Source of the DNA: an uncultured bacterium
GTDB lineage: Bacteria > Verrucomicrobiota > Kiritimatiellia > RFP12 > UBA1067
NCBI GenBank assembly: GCA_902799955.1
Contig: CADCCQ010000039.1
Location: forward strand, 1 to 56,613
Reading direction: 5' to 3'
Length of the DNA: 56,613 bases
How positions within the stretch are numbered: position 1 is the first letter of the stretch; each line of letters opens with the position of its first letter. A program made the translations under genes and the position numbers. The notes beneath the pieces are model-generated. The model had not been told where the DNA came from and ran no database searches. It was given only the letters and a program-made list of their open reading frames with translations. Shown here piece after piece: positions 14,576-23,732 of the stretch.

Positions 14576-17500
14576 CCGGCCCTATGATGCCGGACGTCAA
14601 TGGCGCGCTGTTCTTCGTCCAGTGGCGCCAGGTCGTGAACGTAAGGCGTCCTGTCGGCGACTTCTCGCCATCCCACACCCACTGCGGGATCTCCTTTATG
14701 CCCCACTCCGTCGTGTTGTGCCTCCTCGGGGTGCAATGCCATTCGCAGTCGGGCTTGCGAAGCGTGTCGTCGCCGATCAGCCTGTTCGGCCAGAGGTTCG
14801 TAACCTTGATCTCTAGGTTGAGCGTGTCCGCGCCACCCGCTAGCGCGTCGGTGACGTCGAGGCGGTACGGCGGCTGCCACAGGACGGGGAACGTCCTGCC
14901 GTTCACGGTCACCTCCGCGAAGTTCTTCACTACGCCAAGGTCGAGCATAACCCGCTTCCCCGTTCCTCGTTCCCCGTTCCCCAACGCAACACTTTTCCTA
15001 TACGTCGCCGTGCCGGAGAAGTACTTGATTCCCGGATCGTCGAAAGCCGTCCAGGACTTCAGCTCGGGGAACGTGACGGACGCCGGGGCCTCCCAGCCCG
15101 CGGGGAAGGAGACTTCCCAGGCGCCATTTACGTCAATGGCGGGGGCCGGCTTCGCGGAGATTCGTTTTGCCTCCCCGTCGGAGTACTTCAGCTCCGCGGT
15201 GAGCGGACGCCACGCGACGAGCCTGCCGTCGCGCCATTCCCAGGTCGGCGGAGGCTGTGGCTCCTCTTCGCCGATCTTGAACACGCAATGTTCGGGGATG
15301 TCGGCGGTGAATGTCTGCCCGTCGAGTTCGTATTCGACGCGGGTCGTCTTGAGGAATCCGTACGCGAAGATGCGTCCCGCGAAGTCGTTGTCAAGCGTTA
15401 CGCATACGCTGCCGTCTTCCTTGACCTTCGCGGCGATCTTCGCCGTGATGTCCTCGTACCAGTCCTTCTGTATCAGCCTTATGGAGGTGGGCGGAACGAG
15501 GTCCGGGAACACTCCGTAGACGGCCTTCTTTATCTTCAGCTGGTGCTTCCGCACTGCCGTGGCGGCCGGCTCCGGCATGGTGGCGACGGACGCCTTGACG
15601 ACGTGCCTGGAGGGGGCGCTGCCGCGGCGGAAGACGACGAACGCCGAGCCGCTGGGCTTGAAGTCGAGCGTGACGTAGGTACGGCCGTTGGCCTCGTGCC
15701 ATACGGGTGCGGGGCGGGTCTCGCCCGTCACGGCGTCCCATATCTCCGGCTGCCTTCCGGATATGCGGAACGACGCCTCGAAGGAGGCAGGCGTCGTGTT
15801 GTTGCGCGCGACGAAGTACCAGTCCGCGGACTTGTCGCGGCGGTGGATGTACACGACGTCCTGTGCGTCCGACGTGAAGTCGGGCATGATGCCGAGGTGC
15901 GCTATCGCCTGCGCCGCCGTGCATTCGATCACGCCCTTCGACCAGGCGAAGTCGACGAGCGTCTGGTAGGGCGTGGTCTTTGCCGTCGACGTAGGCGTCA
16001 CGCCCGTCATGCCGGGTGCCCGCGAAGGACGGCGTGGCGCGACGACCTTCGCGCCCGCCTCGGCCAGCTCGCCGATGCGGCACACCATCTTCTCGCTCAT
16101 CGTGTCGGTCGCCGGCAGGACTAGTATTTCGTACTCCACGCCGCCGGGCGCGACGATCTTGCCGTCGCGGACCTTCAGCATCTCAACGGCCTTTGTGGCG
16201 CAGACGTCGCGGTCATACCCCTTGGGGAGACCGATGTCGGGATTGCCGCGGCCGTTCCTGTTGGGCGCCGCCTCCCCGGTCCAGATGAGCGCGTCGGCCA
16301 CGAACTTGCCTTCCTGCAGCATCCACTGGCAGCGAGCCTGGTAGCGGAAGAAGGCGGATGCATGCGGCCACCATGTCTGGGTACGGACGAGATGCATGCC
16401 CCAGCGGCCCATCGTCATCCCCGGCAGGCGTTCGGGGGACGTCCACGGCTGGTGCGCGTATGTGTGGTATACGATCCTGTTCACGCCGTCGGCGAAGGCT
16501 TTGTCGCCCTGGTTCTTGATGGAGAAGGGCGTTGTGAGCCACTGTCCGCCTCTTGGCGGCCCGGCTGTGAACGACTCGGTCGCGGCGTAGCGGCGCCCCC
16601 AGACGTGGGCAAGCGACGCGGCGAAGCGGGCGTTGCCGGTGTCGCCGACGTGGTCGCCCAGTGACGCGATGCTCCAGAACTCGGCCATCGGCACCGCGGC
16701 GTCCTGACCGAACTGCAGGTCGTCGGAGTTGACCCCGTAGTAGGGCTCGATGTACGAAATAAGCCCGCTTTCGCGGCAGCGCTCCGCGAAGCGCCCGGCG
16801 TAGTTCTCGGCGAATAGGTCCGCCAGCAGCCGGCGGAAGTCCTCTAGCACGCGTTCGCTCACCTCGACGGACCCGACGATGCGCCCTGCGAAGACCGGCA
16901 GGTATGGAACTATCGAGTAGCCCATGCGCTTCTCGAACGTCTTCTCCAGCCCCTGCGTCCAGTTCTGGCACCCGACCTCGTAGCTGTCGATCAGCACCCC
17001 GTTGAATCCTGTCGCGGCAGGCTCGCCGGGCTTGACGCCCAGCTCCTTGGCCACTCGTCCGACGTAGCCGTCGAAGAAGCGGTCCATGGCGCCGGCGGAG
17101 AGTTTGTCGACCTCGAAGCCCCGGCCGCCCATCGGCGCCGGGTGGTTGCAGCGTCCGTTGCAGATGTAGCCGATGCGAAGAATCGTCCAGTCGCCATTTG
17201 GGACGTCCCATTCAAGGCGTCCGTCCTTCGTCATCTTCGAAGTGATGTCGACTATGCTGTCCTTTGCGACTATCTGGCTCTCGCTGCGCGCCTGGACGTC
17301 GCGCGCCAGGAAGTCGTTGCTGCCCGCCCAGCTCACGGATTCCAGCCCGATCTTCGAACCGAGCTTCGAAAGCGCCGGCCCCTTGGCGGGAGTCGGATAC
17401 GCAAGCACTGCTATGTCCTCGTAGAACCCGTTGTCGTCCTTCTCCCGGGGCAGGACGCCGGAGAAGCGCGACGGACCCTTCGCCTTCGTCTCGGTGAAGC

Positions 17501-17891
17501 GCGTTGCCTTCATTGCGTCCTCTGCCTTCACCCACGGCCCGCCGGAGTTGGACCATCCCGCGCAGTTGAGTATGCACATCTGGAGCCCAAGCCGCTTCGC
17601 CTCCTTATGCGCATGGAGCAGTATGTCGTGCCATTCAGGGGAGTCGAACGCGACCTTGCCGGCCGGAATCGCACATCCGACGGCGAATATCTGCATCCCG
17701 CCGATGCCCGCCTCGGCCATTGCCTCGAAGTCGCGCGTTATGCCTTCCTTCGTGACGTTGCCGTTCATCATGTGGTACCACGTCATCGGCTTCGCCTCAA
17801 GCGGCGGCGCCTTGAACCCCTCGTCCAGCGTGAGCGCACAGAGCGAAAGGGCGGATATCGCCGCGAACATCGTTACAATACTCTTTTTCAT
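14541..17891 (-). CDS. GH106-type alpha-L-rhamnosidase, secreted
   Basis: This 1116-residue exported enzyme fits the GH106/PF17132 type. After the signal peptide (about 1-20) comes the family hallmark PPLEAKPMTWYHMMNGNVTK with DFEAMAEAGIGGMQIF, then a TIM-barrel core and C-terminal beta-sandwich domains with a galactose-binding-like end. GH106 enzymes remove alpha-L-rhamnose from rhamnogalacturonans and other plant glycans. The frame is open upstream to 17966, but MKKSIVTMFAAISALSLC at 17891 is the plausible start. Residues 971-979 (GNGERGTGK) are encoded by four GGGGAAC-type heptamers, the same unit as the repeat tract upstream of this gene; they lie in a loop before a conserved VMLDLGVV strand. 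The gene ends in a hairpin. Confidence 0.85.
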   Translation of the reverse strand: MKKSIVTMFAAISALSLCALTLDEGFKAPPLEAKPMTWYHMMNGNVTKEGITRDFEAMAEAGIGGMQIFAVGCAIPAGKVAFDSPEWHDILLHAHKEAKRLGLQMCILNCAGWSNSGGPWVKAEDAMKATRFTETKAKGPSRFSGVLPREKDDNGFYEDIAVLAYPTPAKGPALSKLGSKIGLESVSWAGSNDFLARDVQARSESQIVAKDSIVDITSKMTKDGRLEWDVPNGDWTILRIGYICNGRCNHPAPMGGRGFEVDKLSAGAMDRFFDGYVGRVAKELGVKPGEPAATGFNGVLIDSYEVGCQNWTQGLEKTFEKRMGYSIVPYLPVFAGRIVGSVEVSERVLEDFRRLLADLFAENYAGRFAERCRESGLISYIEPYYGVNSDDLQFGQDAAVPMAEFWSIASLGDHVGDTGNARFAASLAHVWGRRYAATESFTAGPPRGGQWLTTPFSIKNQGDKAFADGVNRIVYHTYAHQPWTSPERLPGMTMGRWGMHLVRTQTWWPHASAFFRYQARCQWMLQEGKFVADALIWTGEAAPNRNGRGNPDIGLPKGYDRDVCATKAVEMLKVRDGKIVAPGGVEYEILVLPATDTMSEKMVCRIGELAEAGAKVVAPRRPSRAPGMTGVTPTSTAKTTPYQTLVDFAWSKGVIECTAAQAIAHLGIMPDFTSDAQDVVYIHRRDKSADWYFVARNNTTPASFEASFRISGRQPEIWDAVTGETRPAPVWHEANGRTYVTLDFKPSGSAFVVFRRGSAPSRHVVKASVATMPEPAATAVRKHQLKIKKAVYGVFPDLVPPTSIRLIQKDWYEDITAKIAAKVKEDGSVCVTLDNDFAGRIFAYGFLKTTRVEYELDGQTFTADIPEHCVFKIGEEEPQPPPTWEWRDGRLVAWRPLTAELKYSDGEAKRISAKPAPAIDVNGAWEVSFPAGWEAPASVTFPELKSWTAFDDPGIKYFSGTATYRKSVALGNGERGTGKRVMLDLGVVKNFAEVTVNGRTFPVLWQPPYRLDVTDALAGGADTLNLEIKVTNLWPNRLIGDDTLRKPDCEWHCTPRRHNTTEWGIKEIPQWVWDGEKSPTGRLTFTTWRHWTKNSAPLTSGIIGPVKVWFSETANP
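14955..14982 (-). repeat. Four GGGGAAC heptamers inside the GH106 reading frame
   Basis: On the coding strand the 28 nt read as four 7-bp units of GGGGAAC type with one or two changes. They code for G-N-G-E-R-G-T-G-K. The same unit fills 17946-18030 upstream of the gene, in the same orientation. Confidence 0.7.
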
Positions 17892-17945
17892 TTTTGTGCG
17901 CCTTGTTTTATTTACCAACTTCAACTCGCTCTTCACCTTCACCTC

Positions 17946-18068
17946 TCCCCCATTCCCCATTCCCAATTCCCCGTTCCCCGTTCCCCATTCCCCATTCCCC
18001 GTTCCCCATTCCCCATTCCCCGTTCCCCATTTTACACTTTACACTTTACATTTTACACTTTACATTTC
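17946..18068 (-). repeat. Long 7-bp tandem repeat tract between akr and GH106
   Basis: In the minus-strand sense this tract starts right after the aldo/keto reductase stop. It first has about five GTAAAxT/GTGTAAA-type heptamers (about 18030-18068), then about a dozen GGGGAAY heptamers (about 17946-18030), changing register cleanly at a period of 7. It ends about 55 nt before the GH106 ATG. It looks like the short tandemly repeated repetitive (STRR) sequences described in cyanobacteria, although the units differ. Confidence 0.8.
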
Positions 18069-18069
18069 C

Positions 18070-18936
18070 TCACCCCGCCGGCGCGTCTTCGGGATGGTAG
18101 CCGCTGAATCCCGTCTTGGGCATTCCGTCGAGCTCGTTCATCTCGTCGTCAGTCAGCTCGAAGTCGAACACGGCGGCGTTCGCGGCGATGCGTTCGTCGT
18201 GGACGGACTTCGGGAGCGGCACCACGTCGTGCTGCATCGCATAGCGCACGCACGTCTGCGCGGGGCTCTTGCCGTGCGCGGCGGCGATCCTGCCTACGAG
18301 CGGGTCGGCGAGGAGGCGTCCGCAGCCCAGCGGACTCCACGCCTCGACGAGGATTTCGTTGCGGCGGCAGTAGTCCACCGCGTCTTTCTGGATGTATCCG
18401 GGATGGAATTCGATCTGGTCGACCATCGGCATGATGTCGGCTCTTGCCCTCAGCGTCTCGAGATGCTCGGGAAGGAAGTTGGAAACGCCGATCGCGCGCA
18501 CCTTGCCGTCCTTGTAGAGCTTCTCGAATCCCCGCCACGTCTCGGCGTTGATCTCGGCCCATGCGGCGGAGAACTTCTTCACCGCCGGCCAGTGGATGAG
18601 GTAGAGGTCGAGATAGTCGAGCCCCAGCGCCTTCAGGGACTTCTCGGCGGCGGAGACGGTCTGCTTGAACCCCCGGTCGCTTGTCCAGTGCTTCGTGGTG
18701 ATGAAGATTTCCTCGCGCCTCACGCCGGAAAGGCGGATTCCCTCCCCGACGCTTTCCTCGTTGTAGTAGGCGGCGGCTGTGTCGATGTGCCTGTAGCCGA
18801 CCTCAAGGGCCTTCTTGACGGAGTCGCGGGCGACGTCCCCCGACGGCGTCTGCCAGGTCCCGAATCCGACGCACGGCATTTTGACGCCGTTCGACAGCGT
18901 GCGGCATGAAGTCATTCCTGTGATTTCTGAAAACAT
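18070..18936 (-). CDS. Aldo/keto reductase
   Basis: The 288-residue NADPH-dependent oxidoreductase of the AKR family is closest in style to 2,5-diketogluconate or xylose reductase-like enzymes. The catalytic tetrad is present: D52, Y57, K82 and H115 (RHIDTAAAY, ITTKHW, YLIHWP). Cofactor-binding blocks GVSNF and LPKSV also appear. There is no signal peptide, so it is cytoplasmic, perhaps reducing sugars released by the secreted glycosidases (inference). GGGAGGA lies 5 nt before the ATG, and a near-perfect promoter lies at 18986-19014. It is divergent from the GH43 operon. The 3' end runs straight into a 7-bp repeat tract. Confidence 0.88.
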   Translation of the reverse strand: MFSEITGMTSCRTLSNGVKMPCVGFGTWQTPSGDVARDSVKKALEVGYRHIDTAAAYYNEESVGEGIRLSGVRREEIFITTKHWTSDRGFKQTVSAAEKSLKALGLDYLDLYLIHWPAVKKFSAAWAEINAETWRGFEKLYKDGKVRAIGVSNFLPEHLETLRARADIMPMVDQIEFHPGYIQKDAVDYCRRNEILVEAWSPLGCGRLLADPLVGRIAAAHGKSPAQTCVRYAMQHDVVPLPKSVHDERIAANAAVFDFELTDDEMNELDGMPKTGFSGYHPEDAPAG

Positions 18937-18985
18937 GTGTTCCTCCCTTTAGTTTGCAACTGCGATTGTCATCCTGTTGCTGAAT

Positions 18986-19014
18986 ATTATACCCCCGTCG
19001 CCCGATGTTGTCAA
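18986..19014 (-). promoter_or_regulatory. Consensus sigma70 promoter of the aldo/keto reductase
   Basis: On the minus strand, -35 TTGACA (19009-19014), a spacer of exactly 17 nt, and -10 TATAAT (18986-18991). Both boxes are perfect matches, the best promoter in the window. Confidence 0.8.
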
Positions 19015-19092
19015 CCACTTCGAAGTTCGCGGAGGCGTGGCGTGCTGCCTGTGCGTACGCGTTCTTGTGAAGATGCAAGGTACACGGAAGGC

Positions 19093-19121
19093 GAGACAAC
19101 GACGCTCCGTTGTGGTATAAT
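19093..19121 (+). promoter_or_regulatory. Promoter of the GH43 operon, leaderless start likely
   Basis: Extended -10 TGTGGTATAAT (19111-19121) with a weak -35 GAGACA (19093-19098) at 17-nt spacing. The predicted transcription start, 6-8 nt after the -10, coincides with GTGATG at 19128-19133, so the mRNA would begin at or next to the start codon. The cysK promoter has the same GAGACA/TATAAT pair. Confidence 0.6.
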
Positions 19122-19130
19122 TAACCTGTG

Positions 19131-20183
19131 ATGTTCGAAGTGAATCATATAAAGCCGCTGATGATGGCTGTGGCGGCGCTGTCGTGCATGGCGGCCGCAG
19201 AGGCCGTGCGCGCCGGCGTGGCGCGGACGAAGCCGCCCGCGAACCCCGTCTGGGCCCGGTCCTTCGCCGACCCAACTACGTGGCGCGCGCCTGACGGCAC
19301 GTGGCGCGCCGCGTCGACGTCGCGGCGGATCCTCAGGAGCCGTGACTTCTTCCACTGGGAGGATTCAGGCAAGTCCCTGTTCTCCGGCGCCGAGCTCCGG
19401 CGCATCCGAACGAAGTGGAGGAACATCTGGGCGCCAGACGTCTTCCGCCTCGGCGACGAGTATCTGCTCTACGTGTCCTTGAACAACAGCGCCGAGGACG
19501 GCGTGATCGCCGTCTATTCCTCCAGGGGCCCTGAGGGCCCGTTCACCGGCGGGCGCATCGTCACCTGCAGCCGCGAGACCGGAATACACGACACCATTGA
19601 CCCGGAGGTCGTGCGAGACGACCGCGACGGAACGCTCTGGCTGTTCTTCGGCTCCGTCGGGAGGATGCACCGCGTCCGTCTCTCCGCCGACGGCAGGTCC
19701 GTCGCGCCCGGCGCGAAGTACGAGCACGTCGCCGGGCTCAAGGCCGACGCCGCGCTCGATCCGTGCAGGCAGAAGGTCTTCGAGGGCGCGTACCTCCACC
19801 GGCGGAACGGATGGTGGTACCTCTTCGCCTCCAGGGGATGCTACTGGAACCACACTTACGCGATTGTCGTCGGCCGCGCACGCACGCTCGACGGCCCGTT
19901 CCTCGACCGCGCTGGACGGCGGATGACGGATGGCTTCGCCACCACGGTGCTCGAGTCCCGCGAGGGCGATGCGTTCTTCGGCCCCGGACACAACGGCGAA
20001 ATCGCCACGATAGGCGGGCGAGACTACATCCCGTACCATTGCCACGTCGCCGGGGAAAACCCGTCGGCGCGTCCGTTGTTCGTCTCCGAGCTCGTCTGGG
20101 ACAGGCATGGATGGCCGCGTGTGAGGCGTGCCGATGGAATGGAAGATGATGTAGTCAAAGACGAAAGGAGAATGGTGAAATGA
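19131..20183 (+). CDS. GH43-like glycosidase, secreted
   Basis: The roughly 350-residue protein has a five-bladed beta-propeller pattern of GH43 (arabinanase, arabinofuranosidase or xylosidase group). Numbering from a GTG at 19128, the expected acidic triad is D48 (ADPTTW, base), D158 (IDPEVV, pKa modulator) and E219 (FEGAYL, acid). A short N-terminal stretch precedes a signal peptide (MMAVAALSCMAAAEA). ATG at 19131, GTG at 19128 and ATG at 19161 are all possible starts; the promoter position favours 19128 or 19131 as leaderless, since no ribosome site is visible. Its stop overlaps the next start (ATGA). It begins a four-gene polysaccharide operon followed by RNase D. Confidence 0.82.
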   Translation: MFEVNHIKPLMMAVAALSCMAAAEAVRAGVARTKPPANPVWARSFADPTTWRAPDGTWRAASTSRRILRSRDFFHWEDSGKSLFSGAELRRIRTKWRNIWAPDVFRLGDEYLLYVSLNNSAEDGVIAVYSSRGPEGPFTGGRIVTCSRETGIHDTIDPEVVRDDRDGTLWLFFGSVGRMHRVRLSADGRSVAPGAKYEHVAGLKADAALDPCRQKVFEGAYLHRRNGWWYLFASRGCYWNHTYAIVVGRARTLDGPFLDRAGRRMTDGFATTVLESREGDAFFGPGHNGEIATIGGRDYIPYHCHVAGENPSARPLFVSELVWDRHGWPRVRRADGMEDDVVKDERRMVK

Positions 20184-21838
20184 GGAAATCCGTGGCTTGC
20201 GCCGCGATGGCGGCGGTTGCCGTATGCGCGTGCGCCGGGCAGATGAAGCCCAAGGCGCTGATGATAATGGTCGACGGCATGAGGGCCGACGTCATGGAGA
20301 ATGCTCCGATGACGAATCTGCTGCGACTTCGCGACGGCAGGTGGCAGAAGGGGTACAGGGGCTTCAGCTCCATTACCGGCCACACGCTCTACGACGCGCG
20401 CCCCTCCAGCGCCGCGAACCACGCGGCGATCGCGACCGGCGTCACCGCGGCGAAGACCGGCATATTCAAGAACGGCGACACTCCGAAGGGCAACTTCGCC
20501 GAGTGGCCCAGCTGGCTGGCGCGCCTCGTCGACGCACGGCCCGGCACTAAGGCGCTCTACACTTATTCATGGACCGGCGACGTAAAGCTCTCGCCCCATC
20601 CAGGCGTCGTGAACCTGCCGCTCACTACCGTCGTCACCAACAACTGGCCCGTCGGTGGCTCCTACGAGAGGAACGCTAGGACCATCCCAGACCTCATGGC
20701 GCGCCCCGACGCCCCAGACGCCGTCCTGTACTTCATCGACATCGGCGACTGGGGCGGGCACCGCAGCGGCTTCTACCCCTATGGCTGGGAGTATGTCCAT
20801 GACATGCGGCTCGCGGACCGCATCATCGGCGACACGCTCGCCGCCATCGCCTCGCGCCCGGATTTCGCGAACGAGGACTGGCTTGTGATGGTGACGAGCG
20901 ACCACGGCGGATACGGCAGGAAGCATGGCATCTGGGGCGGACAGGCGACGACAATCCCCGTCGTCGTCGCCGGGCGGAACGTCCCGCAGGGGCGCATCGC
21001 CGGCACTCCGCGCAACTACGACCTCGCGCCGATGGCCCTCGCGCACTTCGGCATCGACGTGTCGGACATGAAACTCGACGGCAAGGCGCCGTCCACCGTC
21101 GCGGCGGATGTTGCGCGTCCGCTGAAAGACGGCCTCGCCGCGTACATGACGTTCGACGGCGCCAAGCCGTGCAACGCCGTCGCAGGCGGCCCCTCGCCAG
21201 TGGCGCACGGAGCGACTAGGTCCGGCGCCGTAAGCGGCGCGTTCGGCGGCTGCCTCCGCGTCGCGGCGGATGCCGAAGGCGCCTGCGGCGTGTCGCTCGA
21301 CGGCAGCGAGTCCCTCAAGTTCGAGAACGGCGCCGACTTTGCGTTCACGCTCTGGCTGCGCCTCGACGACAGCCAGCAGCCACAGGCGCCGATTGTCGCG
21401 AACAAGGACTGGGAAAGCGGCAAGAATCCCGGCCTCGTGCTGATCGGCGCACGCAAGACCGACGGCGTGGACAAGAATGGCGTATGCTTCAACTGCGCGC
21501 TCTCCGGCAAGCCGCAGCGCCTGGATATGGGGACCTTCGACATCGACTACGGCGAGTGGTGCTTCTACGCCGTCACGCGCGGAAAGGACGGCGTGCTGCG
21601 CATCTACCAGGGCGGACGCGACGGTCGCCTCTACTGGATCGCCGAGGACGCCACCGCGATCTCCCTCAGAACCGGCCTCCCGTTCTGGATCGGACAGGAC
21701 GGCACCGGTAAGTGCAAGGTGTCGCTCAGTGGCGACGTAGACGACTTCGCGCTCTGGACGCGTTCGCTCTCTCACGAGGATGTCCGCCGCATCTACGAAG
21801 AGGGCAGGCGTGGCAGGGCTATCGAGGATCTGCTTTAA
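20180..21838 (+). CDS. Alkaline-phosphatase-superfamily enzyme fused to a LamG domain
   Basis: This 552-residue exported protein has a signal peptide (to about residue 20) and an alkaline-phosphatase-type core at about 25-310. Metal-ligand blocks are MVDGMRAD (D32), GDWGGHRSG and TSDHGG (D241, H242). The segment where nucleotide pyrophosphatase/phosphodiesterase (NPP) enzymes carry their nucleophile reads SSAANHAAIATG, so the identity of the nucleophile is uncertain. It lacks the sulfatase CxPSR motif, so a phosphodiesterase or phosphatase is more likely than a sulfatase. Residues about 330-552 form a LamG/concanavalin-like domain, perhaps for carbohydrate binding. GAAAGGAG lies 11 nt upstream of the ATG, and the start overlaps the GH43 stop (ATGA). 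Confidence 0.78.
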   Translation: MRKSVACAAMAAVAVCACAGQMKPKALMIMVDGMRADVMENAPMTNLLRLRDGRWQKGYRGFSSITGHTLYDARPSSAANHAAIATGVTAAKTGIFKNGDTPKGNFAEWPSWLARLVDARPGTKALYTYSWTGDVKLSPHPGVVNLPLTTVVTNNWPVGGSYERNARTIPDLMARPDAPDAVLYFIDIGDWGGHRSGFYPYGWEYVHDMRLADRIIGDTLAAIASRPDFANEDWLVMVTSDHGGYGRKHGIWGGQATTIPVVVAGRNVPQGRIAGTPRNYDLAPMALAHFGIDVSDMKLDGKAPSTVAADVARPLKDGLAAYMTFDGAKPCNAVAGGPSPVAHGATRSGAVSGAFGGCLRVAADAEGACGVSLDGSESLKFENGADFAFTLWLRLDDSQQPQAPIVANKDWESGKNPGLVLIGARKTDGVDKNGVCFNCALSGKPQRLDMGTFDIDYGEWCFYAVTRGKDGVLRIYQGGRDGRLYWIAEDATAISLRTGLPFWIGQDGTGKCKVSLSGDVDDFALWTRSLSHEDVRRIYEEGRRGRAIEDLL

Positions 21839-21857
21839 TTAGGAAAGGAAGACAAAG

Positions 21858-23732
21858 ATGAAAAGCAACAGAACCTTTTTCGCCGCGCTTGCGCTGTCAG
21901 CTGCATCCTGCGCGGCAATGGCCGCCGCTCAGCTTGACGCGGCGCGGCTCGCTGAGATCGCCGCAGTCCTCCCAGAGACGCCGCGCGCGGACGGCGCACC
22001 GGCCTCCGACCGATCCAAGTGGGATCCTCTCGCCACGACGAAGGAGGGCAAGACCGCGATCCAGAACGCGGAGAGAATCAGCGGCGAGCCGGTGCCGGAT
22101 ACGCCGGACGACCTCTACCTTGAGTTCTCGAAGAACGGGAACCGTTCCAACTACCAGAAGTGCTTCTTTAGCCGGCAGTCGAACTTTGTCTGGCTCTACG
22201 TGGGCGAGTGCCTTGAGCGCAAGGGACGCTTCATCCCGAAGATCGTCGAGTACATGGACGCCTTCTGCGCGATGAAGAGCTGGACTCTCCCCGCGCACGA
22301 CGGCAAGCTCACCTGCTTCAACGGCGATCCACACGTCGACCTCTGCAGCGCTGCGCTTTCTCGCGACCTCGCGTTCTGCCTCTCGTGGCTCGGCGACGCA
22401 ATCCCCGCCGAGACGCGCGCGAAGGTGTTTTCCGAGATCGACCGCCGCACCTTCCAGCCCCACCTCGCCCACGCGCGGGGTGAGCACACGCGCCGCGAGC
22501 ACTGGTGGTTCCACGGCGGCAACAACTGGAACAGCGTCTGCAACTGCTGCGTGGTGCGCGCGGCGCTCGCAATCGTCCCGGACCGCCGCCTGCGCGCCGA
22601 ATTCGTCCTCCACGCCGAGGGGAGCGTCCCGTACGCCCTCGCCGGATACAACAACGACGGATACTGCTCCGAGGGAATGGGATACTGGAACTACGGCTAT
22701 GGTCACCACTTGGAGATGGGGCTCTCGCTGCGCGCCGCGACGGGCGGCAAGGTGGACCTCTTCGCCAACCCAAAGACGAAGACCGTTATGGAGTACGCAT
22801 ACGGTTTCCAGCTCCAGAATGGCAGATCGCCTCACTTCGCCGACGGCGGCGGCAACCCCTCGCCCGTGCTGCTCGCGCTCGGCCGGCAGATATGGCCTGA
22901 CCTCGTCTCAACCGCCGCGCTCAAGTCGCCCGTTTTCGGATTCGGCACGGCGCAATTCTCCCTTCGGGCGTTCGGACAGGAACCGCCGCCTTGCGCCCCG
23001 ACGATGGACGTCCTTCCCGCCCGTACTTGGTTCCCAGACGCCCAGGTACTGATCTCTCGGTACGCGCAGAAGCGCGAGAAGGGCCTTCAAATGAGCGTCG
23101 CGATCAAGGGCGGACACAACGCTGAGCTCCATAACCACAACGACGTCGGTTCGTATACCGTCATGATAGACGGCGTGGAGATGTGCGGCGACCCAGGCGG
23201 CGAGGTCTACACGCGGCGTACCTTCTCCAAAGACCGCTACGTCTCCAAGGTCCTCAACTCATACGCCCATCCAGTGCCCGTCGTCGGAGGAAAACTCCAG
23301 AAGGGCGGACGCAAGGCCGCCGCGAAAGTACTCAAGACGGAATTCACGGACGTCCAGGACAAGATTGTGCTCGACTACACAGCGGCCTACGACGTGCCAG
23401 CGCTGAAGTCGCTCGTACGCACGATGACGTTCAACCGCGACAAGAGGACCGTGACGATCACGGACAAAGTCGCATTCACCGAGCCAACGGCCTTCGAGGT
23501 CCCAGTCGTGACATACCGTGACTACGATAAGAACCCCGACGCCATGCGCTTCACGTTCAAGAAGCCTGCCGGACGCCGCACCATGTCGCTTGACGTCTCC
23601 TCCTCGGCGCCCGTCGCGTTCAGCGTGGAGGAGGTGGAGAACCCAGGCAAGCCGTCTCCCCGCCGCCTTGCGTTCTCCTTTGAGAAGCCTATCCTTGAGG
23701 GAACCCTTACAACTACCTTTTCTACAAAATGA
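21858..23732 (+). CDS. Heparinase II/III-family polysaccharide lyase, secreted
   Basis: The 624-residue exported protein (signal peptide about 1-24) has an N-terminal alpha-barrel with GGNNWN (about residue 222) and EGMGYWNYGYGHH (E272 onward), where lyases of this fold keep the catalytic Tyr/His. The C-terminal heparinase II/III-like beta-sandwich has HNHNDVGSY (H425, H427, D429), the metal/substrate block of the superfamily. Such enzymes cut uronic-acid glycans (heparin, alginate or pectin-like) by beta-elimination; the substrate here is unknown. AGGAAAGGAAG lies before the ATG, 20 nt after the previous stop. Its own stop overlaps the next start (ATGA). Confidence 0.82.
   Translation: MKSNRTFFAALALSAASCAAMAAAQLDAARLAEIAAVLPETPRADGAPASDRSKWDPLATTKEGKTAIQNAERISGEPVPDTPDDLYLEFSKNGNRSNYQKCFFSRQSNFVWLYVGECLERKGRFIPKIVEYMDAFCAMKSWTLPAHDGKLTCFNGDPHVDLCSAALSRDLAFCLSWLGDAIPAETRAKVFSEIDRRTFQPHLAHARGEHTRREHWWFHGGNNWNSVCNCCVVRAALAIVPDRRLRAEFVLHAEGSVPYALAGYNNDGYCSEGMGYWNYGYGHHLEMGLSLRAATGGKVDLFANPKTKTVMEYAYGFQLQNGRSPHFADGGGNPSPVLLALGRQIWPDLVSTAALKSPVFGFGTAQFSLRAFGQEPPPCAPTMDVLPARTWFPDAQVLISRYAQKREKGLQMSVAIKGGHNAELHNHNDVGSYTVMIDGVEMCGDPGGEVYTRRTFSKDRYVSKVLNSYAHPVPVVGGKLQKGGRKAAAKVLKTEFTDVQDKIVLDYTAAYDVPALKSLVRTMTFNRDKRTVTITDKVAFTEPTAFEVPVVTYRDYDKNPDAMRFTFKKPAGRRTMSLDVSSSAPVAFSVEEVENPGKPSPRRLAFSFEKPILEGTLTTTFSTK

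Noticed and set aside
20180..21838. A sulfatase
   Set aside because: The CxPSR/CxAxR sulfatase signature needed for formylglycine formation is absent at the expected place.
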